Shown piece after piece: positions 33,804-47,741 of a stretch of DNA of 64,000 nucleotides. This DNA is from Welwitschia mirabilis (taxonomy: Eukaryota; Gnetophyta; Gnetopsida; Welwitschiales). A program made the position numbers and the translations under genes. The stretch covers positions 30,392,454 to 30,456,453 of the forward strand of contig JBOZIK010000001.1 of NCBI GenBank assembly GCA_051453625.1. The letters are read 5' to 3'. Position 1 is the first letter of the stretch, and the number at the start of each line of letters is the position of its first letter. The notes beneath the pieces were generated by a model. That model was not told the origin of the DNA. It searched no databases and was given only the letters and a program-made list of their open reading frames with translations.

Positions 33804-34061
33804 TTATTTAAGAAAAGTACTCAAGTATGAAAAATGTAATATCTTTTGAAGAAATTTTTTACTTTTTTTTTAAAAATATGGCATTAAAATTAGAAAAAAT
33901 CTATGAAATATGGATGTCATATCCCTAACCAAAACTTACCTTCAAAAGTTTTAAAAGATAGAAAATTTTATACAACTTTTTAGAACATTCTAAAAAGGAA
34001 AAATCTGATCACATGAATTTTCATGATACTGTAAGCTTAGAAAATAACTTCGATGTAATAC

Positions 34062-34290
34062 ACTATATATATATATATATATATCTATATATATATTGCA
34101 CAAATTGATAAAATAGAGATACTCCCATCAATAATCATTAATCACTTACTTTTNNNNNNNNNNNNNNNNNNNNNNNNNNNNNNNNNNNNNNNNNNNNNNN
34201 NNNNNNNNNNNNNNNNNNNNNNNNNNNNNNNNNNNNNNNNNNNNNNNNNNNNNTTATACTGTAAGCTTAGAAAATAACTTCGATTTAATA

Positions 34291-34325
<35 letters not shown>
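34062..34325. repeat. (AT)n microsatellite around a gap
   Basis: TATATA runs at 34062-34097 and 34294-34325. Flanking text from TACTGTAAGCTTAG to CACTTACTTTT is the same on both sides of the gap at 34154-34253, so one locus is probably shown twice. Confidence 0.88.
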
Positions 34326-34328
<3 letters not shown>

Positions 34329-35129
34329 CACAAATTGATAAAATAGAGATACTCCCATAAATAATCATTAATCACTTACTTTTCTAATTACGATTATTAT
34401 AAAAGTGAGAATAATGGAACTAAGTATGAAGGTAAAATTAATGATCAAAAATGGATTACAGTCAGTTTCTAGAAAAGTTTAATAGGGACAAAAAATCTTT
34501 AAAAAAACTATAAATGGGATGGCCAATGTTGTAGAAGAGTTTGGAAGTGAAAAGTGAAAAATGAATGGTGATGTTGGTAAGGACTAACAGTGGCACTAGT
34601 TTTTTTAGGATTTTGCAAGTGAAACTTTAGGAAATGGTTTATTAATTAAAATGATAAAATTTGGTATTAAAGGCTAAATTCAATGGTGAATGGAATAAAC
34701 AAAGTAAGGATGAGATAAAAATTTTCACTATATGATGAAAAATAATTAGGACTAGAGCTTTTAATTATATTACATGGTAAAGGAAATAAAAAATAATCCA
34801 AATACCTATTAATGCAAAAGATAGAATACCTAAATTAATGGTTACTTTATTGAAATTTTGGTGAATTTTATTTTTATTTAAATGGATTAATGTGTCAAAT
34901 AAGTAAGATATCCTCTAAGTACACATGTAAAAATTTAAAAATTAATAAGTAAATTTTTAAGTATATAAATTAAAAAAGGGTAATTACAAAATTATCTCTA
35001 AATCCCATATTTTCTTTTCATAATTTACTTTTTCCACAATTGGACATGTTTATTATTTTAAGAATTTGGATCACATGAAGCATCCAACATTATAATATAT
35101 TTTTCCAATAGAATTAAGTATATTGTTTG

Positions 35130-36810
35130 ATAAAGAAATCATTGTTTCATTACCAGTGAGCATCTATAGCCCCATTATAATAAATCATTAGAACTATATT
35201 GTTAGCAAACATCCATAGTCCCAATGTAATTAAATAAACTTAATTAATTGATTATAGTAAGATGTGATTTTAGAGAAGAGATATTTTTTCTTTTAACATC
35301 TATGTCTCATATTCAATTTTTTTCCCCTAAAATAACCATAAGAGGGATCATTGGCTCATCAACCTAATCAAGAAATATCATATCCCCATAAAATGCTTAA
35401 AAATAGAGAACATACTATTAAAATAAATTTTAACTTTTTCAACCAGGTTTTCTAAAAGTTGGATAACTTAAGTAAAAGAAACCTTCATAAGATAAATAAA
35501 AAATAAACATAACCTTTTCTTGAAAAATACAAGCGAACTTAAATTCTACCTAAACTTGTACCAATAAGACAATTACTTATTAATCTTTTATTTATTAAGA
35601 GTCATTAACTAGGGTCATTAAACCTTAAGAATTCATAAATGAATAAAAGTTAAAGGATGTTGATGAGCTTTTATTAGATAGTGCCAAGTTGGAAGAGGTC
35701 AATGTGAGATTTGAGACAATGATGGATTATTCTATATTATAGATGATATTTTAGGTTTCCTAAATGAAAATCTTTAAGCCAATGATTATACAAGTGGTAC
35801 TGCTTAAGTGGTTTTAGGCAAGAGAGGATATCAAGAAAAAGTTTTTTTAAGGATTAAATTTTTCCATTATAAATCTAATATAAAAGAAAAATCTAATTTA
35901 AATAAAAAATATAAATTAAAAGCATACAATTGAGCTAAAAACTTTGAAATGATTTTTTTGAGGTGGTGCATGGAAAGTGGCTCAAGAGTGTGAAATTAAA
36001 GCTTGGATGATGGATAAAAGTTTTTCAAAGTATTTTTAATTTGAAAAGAATTCATGTATATTTTTATGGAATTAGGCCTAAAACAATTACAAAAAATAAA
36101 TTTTTAACCATTTCAATATTCAAGCAAAAAGTAAGAATTATAGCTATATACAATTAGGAAGAACATTAATATAAGCAGAAACATTTATGCATTCAAGGTT
36201 AGAAATAGTCCATCCTTTAGCTTATTTAAGTTTGTTCAACAACTTACACAAGACATCATTTTGAGGTGAAATTAAACATGAATTGCAAACTAGTTAACAA
36301 GGTTAATTCTAAATAAAGAAAATTACTAAAAAATGGTTCCAAACCTAAAGAATGTTTGTTTTCTTCATTAAGGTTTGGATCTGTCTTAGAAGATAAAGAT
36401 TAAAGTGAAATATTTAACTCATGAAGTTGTTAAAAAAAAAAGGCAAAAGTTCTTTAAAGCATAGATCATGTATGTGTTCTTTGCTAATATTCTTCTCCTC
36501 ATTAAGATTGCTATAATATATTTCCTTATGTTTTTGCTTAAGTGATAATAGTTGTAATTTAAAGAGAGGTTCTTCTTCAATGTTGTCCCTCTTATTAATG
36601 TTGCTTATTAACTTATCCTTTATTATATAACTCTAAAACGTATAGCCTTCTTTAAATAATTCTTATCTTTTAATGATTACTCATCATCTAGTATGTTTAA
36701 TTCCCCACTAAAGTATCCTTTTCTTAAATGACTATACTCTCGCTAGTGTGTTTTTAAACTTAAGGTCCTCATGGATTTCCTCATTCATTTATTTCTAACT
36801 CCTAAAGGAT
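35130..36810 (-). repeat. Internal block of unassigned LTR family, copy 3 (inverted)
   Basis: The reverse complement aligns with 20275-21890 and 26935-28558. Shared landmarks are AATATTAGCAAAGA, AACAACTTCATGA and GATGAGCCAATGA. It is the most diverged copy, and the divergence is useful for testing selection on the coding part. Confidence 0.85.
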
Positions 36811-37495
36811 ATGACTTAGATATCATCAATTTTGCTATTCTTAATCCCTTCAAAGTTTTCAAGATTCCTAGGTCTAGGTTTATGGATTGTAAGAATCTTT
36901 ATTATTAGTTAAGTATACTATTGATTTGTTAGAGAATTTTTTGAAGTTTGTTAAGGGAGAAAGTATGTTATTGGGTGGTTTGCTCAAAATTGCTCAAGGA
37001 GGAGAAATGTTACTTAAGAGTTTGTTCATGATCATAAATAATTTGGGTTTGGATTTCCATGAATTTTCTTAATGATTCCTTCAAAGGAGTAGATGAAGAA
37101 TGCTTTTATTAGATAGATAGATAAGGATGAAGGAGATTAATAAGTGATAAAGGAAAAGGATTATGACAGATGGTGGAATTCATGGGATTAAACTATTTTT
37201 GTTTAAAATACAAATTTTCAAACTCAAAGTTGTAAATATATTGATCTATATTTAGATAGAGCTCTAGGCTTTGAAGATAGTCTTGAAAGGATTACTAATA
37301 GTTAAAGGATCTCATGAGTTAAAAATGTATGAGGTTATTATATTTACATTAAAGGTAATCCCTTAAAGTTTCCTTAGATTGAATATAATCTCTTATAGTC
37401 TATTTAGATTGAACATGATTAGAAACATTATAATAATTTTCATAGTTCTCATAGATAAATTGGAGTTTAGGAGGTATTTCATAAACTGTAACAAA
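36480..37495 (-). pseudogene. Unassigned family protein, copy 3
   Basis: Minus-strand pieces include LQFIYENYENYYNVSNHVQ, LYLNID, YIYNFEFENLYFK, FNPMNSTICHNPFPL, then NEEIHEDLKFKNTL. Each aligns with copy 2 at the same relative position. Between the two copies many codons differ while the protein pattern is kept, which argues that both descend from a translated ORF. Stops again replace Gln. Confidence 0.55.
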
Positions 37496-38202
37496 TAGAT
37501 CACATGCCTAATGCATGTTGAGTTTTAGAAAATAATCAATAAAATTCACTATAAAACTACGTTTTTACAACCCTTTAACATTTCAGAAGGGGCATGATTT
37601 CAGAAAGGATTCAGAGTGTCCACAAGGGGTTGTATGCAAAATTTGAGCAAAAAATTTACAACAAAAATCAATAGTCTTAATTACTATTCATAGTAGGGCT
37701 AGACGTTTTGGGAGAAATGACTTGAAAAAAGAGGAGTATTACATTCCTAACTACGCAAACTAATTTGGATAATGGGCCACCAAAAATATATGAAATAAGA
37801 ATGGAAATGGCTAAGTAGATATGAAATGATTATCATGTAAAAACCTTTGGAAAATGTAAACTTTAAAAAAATAACAAAAATCTAAAAACTACAAATAAAA
37901 CTAAAACTAGCTACTCAAATAAAACTTACAACAAAATAAAAAGAAAACATAAAGAAAGGTGAGTTCTATTTTAGTTTAATTATTTTATTTTTTGGCCTCT
38001 TTTAGGTACAACCTACAAAAAATGCATTAGACCTATAACAAAAAAAATCTAATATTAAAATAATTGTCAAGTTCTATAAAAAGCTAAATAAAACTTAATA
38101 AATGATTAATTCAAGTATCACTCGAAATGAACTAGTGTCCACCACTAGAGAGAAAGGACAATAAAAGAAACACTCAAAATAAAAAGCACCAATTTGTGTA
38201 TT
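37496..38202 (-). other. Leader of third family copy, cut by LTR insertion
   Basis: No ORF. A segment near 38000-38030 matches the leader of copy 2 inverted. It ends abruptly at 38203 where a long LTR begins, so that LTR entered later. Confidence 0.5.
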
Positions 38203-38696
38203 TGTTATATCCTATGTTTGTAAACCTTAATTACTTGGATATTAAGCTTATTAATATTTTAATTAGATGATGAATTAATTTTATTCAAAGACCTTATCAA
38301 ATAAGATGGTATTTTAGATTAATCTTAGTTTGTAATTTTCATAATTTACCATGAAAATGATAATAATTATGTTATAATTTTTCATACTTATTACTTTATT
38401 CATTGGAATTAAAGAGTTTCTTTCATTATACCACATGATAATTTTGAGATTTTTGCATTTATTCTTTTGATGCATGTCTTAGATAAATTAAATGTACTTA
38501 TGAGTTTACAAAGGATTTAGAAGGAGCTAAGATGAGAAAATGATGCATATAATTAAAGCAAGAAGATTACTCATCCTAATTAGGTGTATAAGTCATAAAT
38601 ATGATCTCTTTTTATACTGTAATTCACTTATTATCCATCCCACTTATTAATGCTAAATTATGTGATCTTGTGATCTTGAGTTTTGTGCCTTTGTAT

Positions 38697-38709
38697 ATCT
38701 ATATATAGA
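38697..38709 (+). promoter_or_regulatory. TATA-like box of the long LTR
   Basis: TCTATATATAGAG about 0.5 kb into the LTR; the inverted copy has TCTATATATAAAT at 46432-46444. It is followed by CTCTCTTGTAAAGAGGAG and a long TCTC-rich stretch, a usual 5' UTR composition. Confidence 0.55.
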
Positions 38710-38868
38710 GATCTTTTCCTCTCTTGTAAAGAGGAGATACTTTTCATTTTTTTTATATAATTACATTTTCTTATTTCTTCTCTCTTTCTTTCATTCTCTT
38801 GCTCATGAATCTTGGAACTTGGAATCTTAAAGCTAAGAAATTTTTGAGCTTTTATTTTCATCAATTTT

Positions 38869-39708
38869 NNNNNNNNNNNNNNNNNNNNNNNNNNNNNNNN
38901 NNNNNNNNNNNNNNNNNNNNNNNNNNNNNNNNNNNNNNNNNNNNNNNNNNNNNNNNNNNNNNNNNNNNNNNNNNNNNNNNNNNNNNNNNNNNNNNNNNNN
39001 NNNNNNNNNNNNNNNNNNNNNNNNNNNNNNNNNNNNNNNNNNNNNNNNNNNNNNNNNNNNNNNNNNNNNNNNNNNNNNNNNNNNNNNNNNNNNNNNNNNN
39101 NNNNNNNNNNNNNNNNNNNNNNNNNNNNNNNNNNNNNNNNNNNNNNNNNNNNNNNNNNNNNNNNNNNNNNNNNNNNNNNNNNNNNNNNNNNNNNNNNNNN
39201 NNNNNNNNNNNNNNNNNNNNNNNNNNNNNNNNNNNNNNNNNNNNNNNNNNNNNNNNNNNNNNNNNNNNNNNNNNNNNNNNNNNNNNNNNNNNNNNNNNNN
39301 NNNNNNNNNNNNNNNNNNNNNNNNNNNNNNNNNNNNNNNNNNNNNNNNNNNNNNNNNNNNNNNNNNNNNNNNNNNNNNNNNNNNNNNNNNNNNNNNNNNN
39401 NNNNNNNNNNNNNNNNNNNNNNNNNNNNNNNNNNNNNNNNNNNNNNNNNNNNNNNNNNNNNNNNNNNNNNNNNNNNNNNNNNNNNNNNNNNNNNNNNNNN
39501 NNNNNNNNNNNNNNNNNNNNNNNNNNNNNNNNNNNNNNNNNNNNNNNNNNNNNNNNNNNNNNNNNNNNNNNNNNNNNNNNNNNNNNNNNNNNNNNNNNNN
39601 NNNNNNNNNNNNNNNNNNNNNNNNNNNNNNNNNNNNNNNNNNNNNNNNNNNNNNNNNNNNNNNNNNNNNNNNNNNNNNNNNNNNNNNNNNNNNNNNNNNN
39701 NNNNNNNN
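38869..39708. other. Assembly gap (840 N) with duplicated flanks
   Basis: The LTR segment with ATACTTTTCAT, then TTGGAACTTGGAATC, then AGCTTTTATTTTCATCAAT is repeated in related form right of the gap. The inverted copy shows it is single. Confidence 0.85.
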
Positions 39709-42352
39709 TGAAGATACTTTTCATCTTTTCATGAAAATACATTCCTTCTTTTCTCTCTTTTTCTTCTCAATCTCTTTATTGTGGATCTTGGAGCTTAGAA
39801 GCTTAGAGCTAAGAATTCTTATGCTTAGATCTGTATCAATCTTTAACCTTTAAGGACTTACTAATCTTTTCAAGTAAGCTCTTTACTTATGTTATCCATA
39901 TGATCTCATTTAATGATTCTAGGGGAATGATGTAATACCACATTAGGGCATTATTTATGATTTTCATGCAATAATGTTATAAAATATTATTCCCTTCCAT
40001 TGGCTTTCAGCAAGATGTGGGGAAAATATGAGGGGTCTCTTATGCTTCATAATTGAGATTACTAATGAATGATTATGCTCAAGTGAGCAAGGGGTTCACT
40101 ATAAAGGACAAAAAAGGAAAAGAAGAAAAAAAAAAGTTAGGTACCCATGTTTATTTTGTATTATATACATAATATTATTTTTTAATTCATTATGCATTAG
40201 ACTTATCTTATTAGGGGTAAAGTCTGATCCTCAAAAATTTCCTTTAGGCTACTACTCCATGGTAGTCCTAAGACTCATAGTAAATGGTTTTTTTGAATTG
40301 ATTTAATTTTTATTTCTACATTGATTTAAATTAGTAAATTTAGTTAAGATATTTTATAAATAATTAGTTTAACTAATATATTCATTATTTTAATAAATTA
40401 AATTATTGGATAATCAGTTATAAAATCTTTATTATATTTTCTTTATAGTAAATATTAAATTTCAAGAATAGATGCATAGGTTAAAAACACCATATCTTAT
40501 TAATTAGTTAGATATAAATTAATGAAATGTTTTTTTATAAGCTTAGGATTATGTTATGACTATAAAAATTTAAAGATAGTAATTTTTTTAATGTGTAATA
40601 ATTTTTGAGAAATTTATTAGTTAAAATACATTAGGAATTAAATGCAGAAAATAGTAAATAATTAATTTACATTTTTGTTACTAATAGCTAAGATATGTAA
40701 AATGTTGAGTAGTGTAATAGGGCTGTAATTTCAAAAAATTTAATAGTCTTTAACCTTAAATTATGACCTCATAAATAATAGTTTTAGAATTCCAAGATAG
40801 CTTAAGTTAGTTTATAAAGATCCTATTATGAATCTAGTTTATGAGAAACTACTGTAATTTTTTTAATGGTTAACTAATTATTAATTTTTAATTATGATGT
40901 CTCCTTAGAGTCCAAAAACATTATAATTAATGTTTTAAATTATATAAACATTATTACATAAAATTTTATAGGAAATTTGAGCATCTAAGATAATTTTTTA
41001 TCAATAGCCTTAAGTTACATTACTTAGAAATAATATTTTATTTGGAAAAATATGTATTTTACCTCTTTCCTTTATCTTACTTTGAATTGTGCATGCTTGT
41101 AAGACTGTTCACCTTAGTAGTTAAGTAACATAAATAGTTCTTAATTTATCACTGATTTTCTTGATTTATAATATAGTAATGTGAGTTTTGGATAAAGTAT
41201 TATGTCTTAATAACCATTCTTAAGCTATACCTTTGTTTTTTAATTTATCTTCATTGCACCAAGCCATGGAGATTGTAATATCATCATGGAAGAATACTTG
41301 TAGGACTGAAATAGTTCCAAGTATAAATTAATTTCTTTAAGTACATGATTAAGATGTGATTTGATATATTTCAAACATTTTTATTATTATTGAAAGAAAG
41401 AAACGAAAATAACATTTCCTTTATTTAGATTTTTATTATTATAACCTTGAATATAAAGATGTTCTAGTATGCTTATTTTCTCTTTTATGATTGTTTCTAT
41501 AAAATGAACCTAATAATGAGTAGAATTATCATAACTAGGTAAGTAATCCATTAAATATTGACATTATTTAGAATTATATGCATGCATTTGTGTGGTGTAT
41601 TCATCAAATAGGACTAAATCAAGATAATCTTAATAATGTTCATCGTCATACTTAGATTTCATCACCAAGGTGTGTTGCATTGCTTTTTTTTTTTTCTAAC
41701 AATACCCTTTTAAAAGTGGATTTGATCATTACTCTCCTATCTTACATATGTATGAACTTGTCCTAACTTAATATCTTAAGCTTTTGGCATCAACGGATCA
41801 TATTGCACCATCTGGAGATGTTTCAAGCAAGTAAGGGTTATTTGTAAGTGTGCATCCATCTTACATACCACTTTTTACTTGTATTGGGGGTATATCAAGG
41901 TAAAGTGTAAGCCAATGAAGTTGAGCCCAACCATGTTTGTAGAGCTTAGAGCCTGAAGTAAAACCAACTCACATTTGGAGGGTAGCTAAATATTAAGTTA
42001 GAATGTCATTAATGGAAGTTCTAACCTCTAATTATATTGGTTAGATATTATTCTTAATATTATCTATGTATGTTTGTAACAAATTTACCTCTTCCCAACT
42101 ATTCATAAGATATTTTTTTATGTAACAAAAAACTAGGAAGAAATGGAGGATAGAAACATATGACATTGCTATTATTTGTAAACTAAAATAACCTAAGAAT
42201 TAATTATGGATAAATATATAATAAATAAATGATTTTTTTCTCCAAATACAATGTGTTTATTAAATAATAATATTAAAGAATGAAGAAAAAGAAAAGGGGA
42301 AAAAAGAAAAAAAGTGCTTCATTAGAGTAAGAAAAGATAGGGTATCACAAAT

Positions 42353-42363
42353 TGGTATCAGAG
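42353..42363 (+). promoter_or_regulatory. Primer-binding site, initiator tRNA-Met type
   Basis: TGGTATCAGAG, an exact match to the common plant retrotransposon primer site, 3 bases after the LTR end. Confidence 0.92.
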
Positions 42364-43270
42364 TTCTAAGTTAACATAAATAATACTTATATTAAGTACT
42401 TATAAATTTATAAAAATATAAATCCAATTATATATTTAACAACCTTTCTTCTTAATAATCATAAATTTACTTGTAATCATAATAACCTTAATTCCTAATA
42501 GTTATAATGTTATTTATATTCCTAATAATTTCAAACCATGAGTAAAATTAATTATATTCTTGATACTACTAGATTTCAAAATAACTCTAACTCCTAGATA
42601 AGTATGAATTTAATCATATCTCTTAATAGTCATGAATTTTATTATACCTCTAATTTTTGACTTCTTAAATATATATCAAATTACATTTATGTTAATCCTA
42701 ATAATTATAAAGATTACACTAGTAATAATCTTAGCATCTTAATAATCATAAAAGTTGATTATATTTAGGATAGTTACATTATAATACTAACTCCTAGATA
42801 ATCATTATGCTAAAAGCATATTTATGATAATTTAAAATACCTAAAAAAATCAAGAACGATGATGAACTCAAGTCATTAAAGACTCTATTATGTTATAGCT
42901 ATAGATAATAATTACTTAAAAGAATTACAATTATCTTAAAAATTTAGGACAAGGACTTTATATGATTCTTTAAATAGCTTAACCTTTTACAAGAAATATA
43001 AATACATAAAATAATGCCTTATAATATATACCCTTAGAAATAATCAAATATCCAAGCAAGTTATTAATCCTAAATTATATGGTAACATAACTTTAAAGTG
43101 AAAACCTGTATCCATAACTTATAAACCTTATCTATTGAAAATAAAGAAAGGGGATAAACTTGATTGTGTACTTTAAATGAGGACCAATCACCTCATAATC
43201 ATAACAATGTTCTTCCTGAGATCATAAAAATATTTTTAAGCTTAACCTTTGATAATATTTATTCTATTTC
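42364..43270 (+). other. Leader between primer site and gag
   Basis: Very AT-rich, with recurrent CCTAATAATCATAAA-type words and no ORF. Length (about 0.9 kb) fits an untranslated leader. Confidence 0.55.
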
Positions 43271-43273
43271 CAA

Positions 43274-44345
43274 ATGTTACCTCATAAAAATTACCACTTC
43301 TTTCAGATGTCTTATCATCATCAATTAATCCTTGAGGTTAGGTCAGTTACACTAGGTAATCAACATCAAGAGAATTTACAAGAGAGTCAACAACCTAGTG
43401 ATGGAAATCAACCCCCATTTAACCTTAATTTAGAAGCATTGATAAATATATTCATGTAGTTCCTATCACAAATAGTAAATAAAGTTCAAAACCCACAAGT
43501 AAACAAGGGTATTAATCAACCTAAAAAAGTGGATATGAGGAAATTAATTCAAATTTTTATTAAGGTAAATCCACTAAAGCCTATAGGAGGTTCATATCCT
43601 TCCAAAACAAAAGCATGACTAAGTGATGTTGAAAAGGTTATAGGTACCTTAAGATGTGATAAATACGAAAAGGCTTCTTTGGCCATTTATATGTTACAAA
43701 TAAAAGCTAACCTATGGTGGTAAACCAAAATGACCAACTTAGAAGATTTAGAACTTTCATGGAGGAAATTTCAGCACATCTTTAAGGATAGGTATATTAG
43801 GAAGTTTTATATTTACCAAATGGTTTTCAACAATTTAAGACAAGTTCTTAATGTAAACACAACATCTCATGAGTGCAAATTTATAGAGTTATTGAGATAT
43901 GTGTGACATATGCATCTAAGTAAAGAAGCTAAAGCAAATATCTTTATTGATAGTATTCTTCTTTTTATTGCTTCCAAAGTGTCCATTACTTAACCTAAGA
44001 ATCTAGTAGAGGTTGTAGAAAAGACAAAGAGAGAAGAACAAAATTGGTAAAGAGAGCAAGAAAATAAGATGAAAATTCCTCCATAGAAACATATCCTTAA
44101 AGGAAATTGATTACAAATGTATTATTAAAATAAGAATAATGTTAGTAGTAGTTATACTAGAAATAGGAATTTTAATCAACCTAAGTAGGCTCTATTCAAG
44201 AAATTTAAATGTTTCTTGTTAAGACTATGAAAATAATCAGCCTTAGAGATCTAATTTCTGGCATATTCCTAGTCAGTATCAGTATTAGAACCAGTATAAT
44301 GAATATAGATGCTTTTAATGTAAGAGAAATCATTTATACATAGGC
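43274..44345 (+). pseudogene. gag: Chromovirus-like gag, decayed
   Basis: The first open piece is 43274-43459. The retrotransposon_gag core follows in one main frame: NPLKPIGGSYPSKTKA, then DVEKVIGTLRCDKYEKASLA and IYMLQIKANLWW, then LSWRKFQHIFKDRYIRK and FYIYQMVFNNLRQ. EVVEKTKREEQ and a basic Asn/Arg tail come after. This is the Tekay/Reina pattern. A CF.CKRNHLYIG segment near 44309-44344 resembles a one-residue-short CCHC knuckle. The coding ends where the inverted LTR begins. Stops at former Trp (TGG to TAA/TGA) and Gln break it. Confidence 0.8.
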
Positions 44346-47278
44346 AGGGTAGGAGAGTGGTGATAAAATTCACCTCTAAAAGGGTATTTTAAAAAAATTC
44401 AATACAATCCACCTTGATGATGAAATCCAAGTATGGGAATGAATATTATTAGGATCATCTTAATTTAATCTTATTTGATGAATACACCATACAAGTGCAT
44501 GCATACAAATTTAACTAATGTGGATATTTAATGGATTATTTTACCTAGTTATAATAATTCTAATCATCATTACGTTAATTTTATGAAAACATTCATAAAA
44601 GAGAAAACAAGTAGACTAGAACATCTCTATATTCAAGATTATAATAATGAAAATATAAATAAAGAAAATATTATTTTCTTTTCTTTCTTTCAATAATAAT
44701 AAAAATATTTGAAATGTATCAAATCATATTTTAATAATGTACTAAAGAAATTAATTCATACTTGTAATTATGTCAATCATAAAATTATTCTTCCATGATC
44801 ATATGACAATCTCCATATATTTGTGCAATGAAGATAAATAAAAGAAAGTATAGCTTAAGCATGGTTATTAAGACATAATACTTTATCCAAGACTCACATG
44901 ACTATATTATAAGTGAAGAAAATTAGTGATAAATCAAGGATTATTTATGTTACTTAGCTATTAAGATGAAAACTCTTATAAGCACGCACATTCAAAGTAA
45001 GATAAAGGGAAAGGTAAAAGATGTATTTGTTTTAACAAAATATTATTTCTAATTAATGTAACTTAAGACTATTGATACAAACTTATCTTAGATGCTCAAA
45101 TTCCCTAAAAATTTCATGTTTATATAATTTAAAACATTAATTATAATGTTTTTGGGGTCGAAGAAGATATCATAATAAAAAATTAATAATTAATTAATTA
45201 CTAAGTTAAAAAATAAATTACAGTAGTTTTTAATAAACTAGACTCATAATAGAATCATTAGAAACTAACTCAAGCTATCTTGAAATTCTAAAAATATTAT
45301 TTTTAAGGTCATAATTTAAGGTTAGAGATAGTTAAATTTTCTAAAATTATAGCACCATTGTACTACACTAAAATAACCATAACTTTCAAAATATTTGAGT
45401 TTTTAAATGATTCAAGATTTTTTTTAAAGTCTATTTAATTCCCTACAACTTAGTCTAATCAAGTTTTTAGATATCATAGCTGTTATTTATATAATCGTAA
45501 ATTATTTACTTATTATTTCTTGCATTTATTTTTTATTTTATTTTAATAAATAATTTTTTAAAAAATTACTATGCATCAGAAAAATTACTATTTTTACATT
45601 TCTAAATGAAAACATGATCCTAAACTTACGAAAAAAATTTCACTACTTTATACCTACTAATTAATAAGCTATGGTATTTTCTATCTATGCCTCTATTCTG
45701 GAAATTTAACTTTGGCTATAAAAAATACAATAAAGTTTCTAAAACTAGTTATGTAATAATTTAAATAAGTAAATTAATGAATATAATAGCTCAACTAATT
45801 ATATAAAACATTTTAACTAAAAATCAATATATAAAGAAAAATCAAACTGATTCAAAAAAAACCATTTATTATAAGCCTTAAGATTACCATGAAGGAGTAC
45901 TATTCTAAAAGAGATTTTTGAAGATTAGACTTTACCCCTAATAAGATGGACTTAATGAATAATAAATAAAAATATATTGTTATATATATTAATACAAAAT
46001 AAACATGGGTATCTAAGTATATAGTAAATCCCCGAAGTGATCACTTGGCCATAATCAGCCTTTAGGAACCTCAATCGCTGCGAATAAGAGACCCCTTATA
46101 TCTCCTCAAAACTTTGTAAGAGTCAATGGGAGAGAATAACGTAATTTTATGAAATATCATAAATAGTAATCTAAAGCAAGTATTACATCATTATACTAAA
46201 ATATTAAAAGAGACCATATGGATAATATGAGTAAAGAGCTTACTTGGAAAATTAGTAAGTCCTGAATAGTTGAAGAGTAATGTAGATCCAAGCTCAAAAG
46301 TTTCTCAGCTCCAAGCTTCTAAGCTCTAAGTTCCAAAAGTAAGAGAATGAAATAAAGAAAGAGGAAATAAGGAAATAAAATTGTATGGAAAAATGAAAAT
46401 TATCTCCTCCTTGTTAAAGAGGGAAGGATTTCTATATATAAATAAATAAAGGCACATAACTCAAGATTACACGATTTAGCATTGATAAGTGGAATGGATA
46501 ATAAGTGACATTGGAGCACAAGAATATATCATATTTATGACTCATGCACCTAACTAGGGTGAGTTATCTTCTTACTTTAATTAGCAAGGCTAACCACATG
46601 CATCATTTCCTTATGCTAGCTCCTTTTTAATCCTTCGTAAGCTCATAAGTAAGTTTAATTTATTTGAGACATGCATCAAAAGAATAAATGCATAAATCTC
46701 AAAATTCTTATGTGTCATAATGAGATAAACGCTTTAATACAAATGAATAAAACAAGGATTGTGCTATAAACCAAGTTCCCTTACATATCTTAAGAACATA
46801 AAAGTTATGGTAAAGTAAATCTACTCATTTATCATCCGTGGTTCTATGTAAAAGTGCATGTAATTGTTCACATGCTCATTTATTTCATAATGCATAAAAT
46901 ATATCAATCACATAATACAAGAAAAAATGTTTATTCATAATATAGTATACCTATCACATTTACTAAGAATTTAAATAAGTAAATAAGATAAAAAAATATA
47001 TTATTATGTCCTCTTGAAATTTTTAGTATATTAGTCTTATTATATTATTTTAATTCCTCATATAATGGGGTTATCTAATTTTAAATGTTTTGACAGCTTA
47101 TATCATAAAAACCTTGTAACATAATTTCCATTATTTTCATGGTAAATTATGAAAATTTACAAACTAAGATTAATTTAAGATGCCATCTTGTTTTGATAAG
47201 CCATTTAAACAAGGATAACTAATTATTTGATCAAAAGCTTAATATACTTAATATCCAAGTAAATAATGTTATAACAAC
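44345..47278 (-). repeat. Inverted copy of the long LTR
   Basis: On the minus strand it starts near 47276 (TGTTATAAC) and runs to 44345, matching 38203 to about 41745 of the plus copy. The last 0.6 kb of the LTR and the primer site are missing. Landmarks include the TATA box, the AGCTTAGAAGCTTGGAGCTG segment (46295-46330) and the GGTGTATTCATCAA segment near 44480. Confidence 0.9.
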
Positions 47279-47641
47279 ATTCTAGTGAGAGCTACTCTTT
47301 TTTGACATTTGAAATTAACTCTCCTTCATAATTTGAAGAATAGCCCCTTAATAGTGAAGAAAACCTTGTGGAATTCACAATTGATTCCCTTAATATTATC
47401 TTGTGATACCCTTTCAAGATCTTGGATCTCTAACACTATGTAGTTAAGAGGGATCTCATTCATAAACATTACCTTTTGTCTCTCTACATTTACCTTAATC
47501 TTTATATTAAGGTTTTACATACAAGGGGGTGTAAGTTATTGAATATATATAAGAGCTTAAGGCCATATTGAAGGTCATTAAACATCTAGTTATGCATGCA
47601 CTAATCTACTTAAAAAACATGAATAAATTCCTTGACTTATT
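47279..47641 (-). other. Unassigned stretch between two inverted LTR copies
   Basis: On the minus strand one frame reads VMFMNEIPLNYIVLEIQDLE then FHKVFFTIKGLF without stops. It could be 3' internal sequence of the inverted element next to its LTR, but I do not recognise the domain. On the plus strand there is a purine run AAGGGGGTG (47522-47530). Confidence 0.35.
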
Positions 47642-47741
47642 NNNNNNNNNNNNNNNNNNNNNNNNNNNNNNNNNNNNNNNNNNNNNNNNNNNNNNNNNNN
47701 NNNNNNNNNNNNNNNNNNNNNNNNNNNNNNNNNNNNNNNNN
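47642..47741. other. Default-size gap (100 N)
   Basis: Separates the stretch above from a second inverted LTR 5' fragment. Confidence 0.9.

Larger units (their letters stand above)
33331..35130 (-). other. 3' internal region of third family copy, with gaps
   Basis: AT-rich and non-coding. It holds two 100-N gaps (about 33704-33803 and 34154-34253) whose flanks repeat each other, and an (AT)n tract at 34062-34097 that recurs at 34294-34325 only because of that flank duplication. Confidence 0.6.
38203..42349 (+). repeat. Long LTR of a Ty3/gypsy chromovirus-like element
   Basis: It starts TGTTATATCC and ends GGTATCACA, followed after 3 bases by a primer site. A TATA-like CTATATATAGAG lies at 38697-38708. 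The nominal 4.1 kb includes an 840-N gap (38869-39708) whose flanks repeat the same 150 bases (38717-38868 and 39709-39850). The inverted copy at 47278-44345 has that segment once, so the real length is nearer 3.1 kb. Long LTRs with a tRNA-Met primer site are typical of the Tekay/Del lineage. Confidence 0.85.

Noticed and set aside
34062-34325. Two independent AT microsatellites
   Set aside because: Their unique flanks are identical across a 100-N gap, so this is one locus shown twice.
44309-44345. Intact CCHC zinc knuckle in the chromovirus-like gag
   Set aside because: Spacing between the second Cys and His is one residue short, a stop replaces one position, and the same bases partly align with the inverted LTR.
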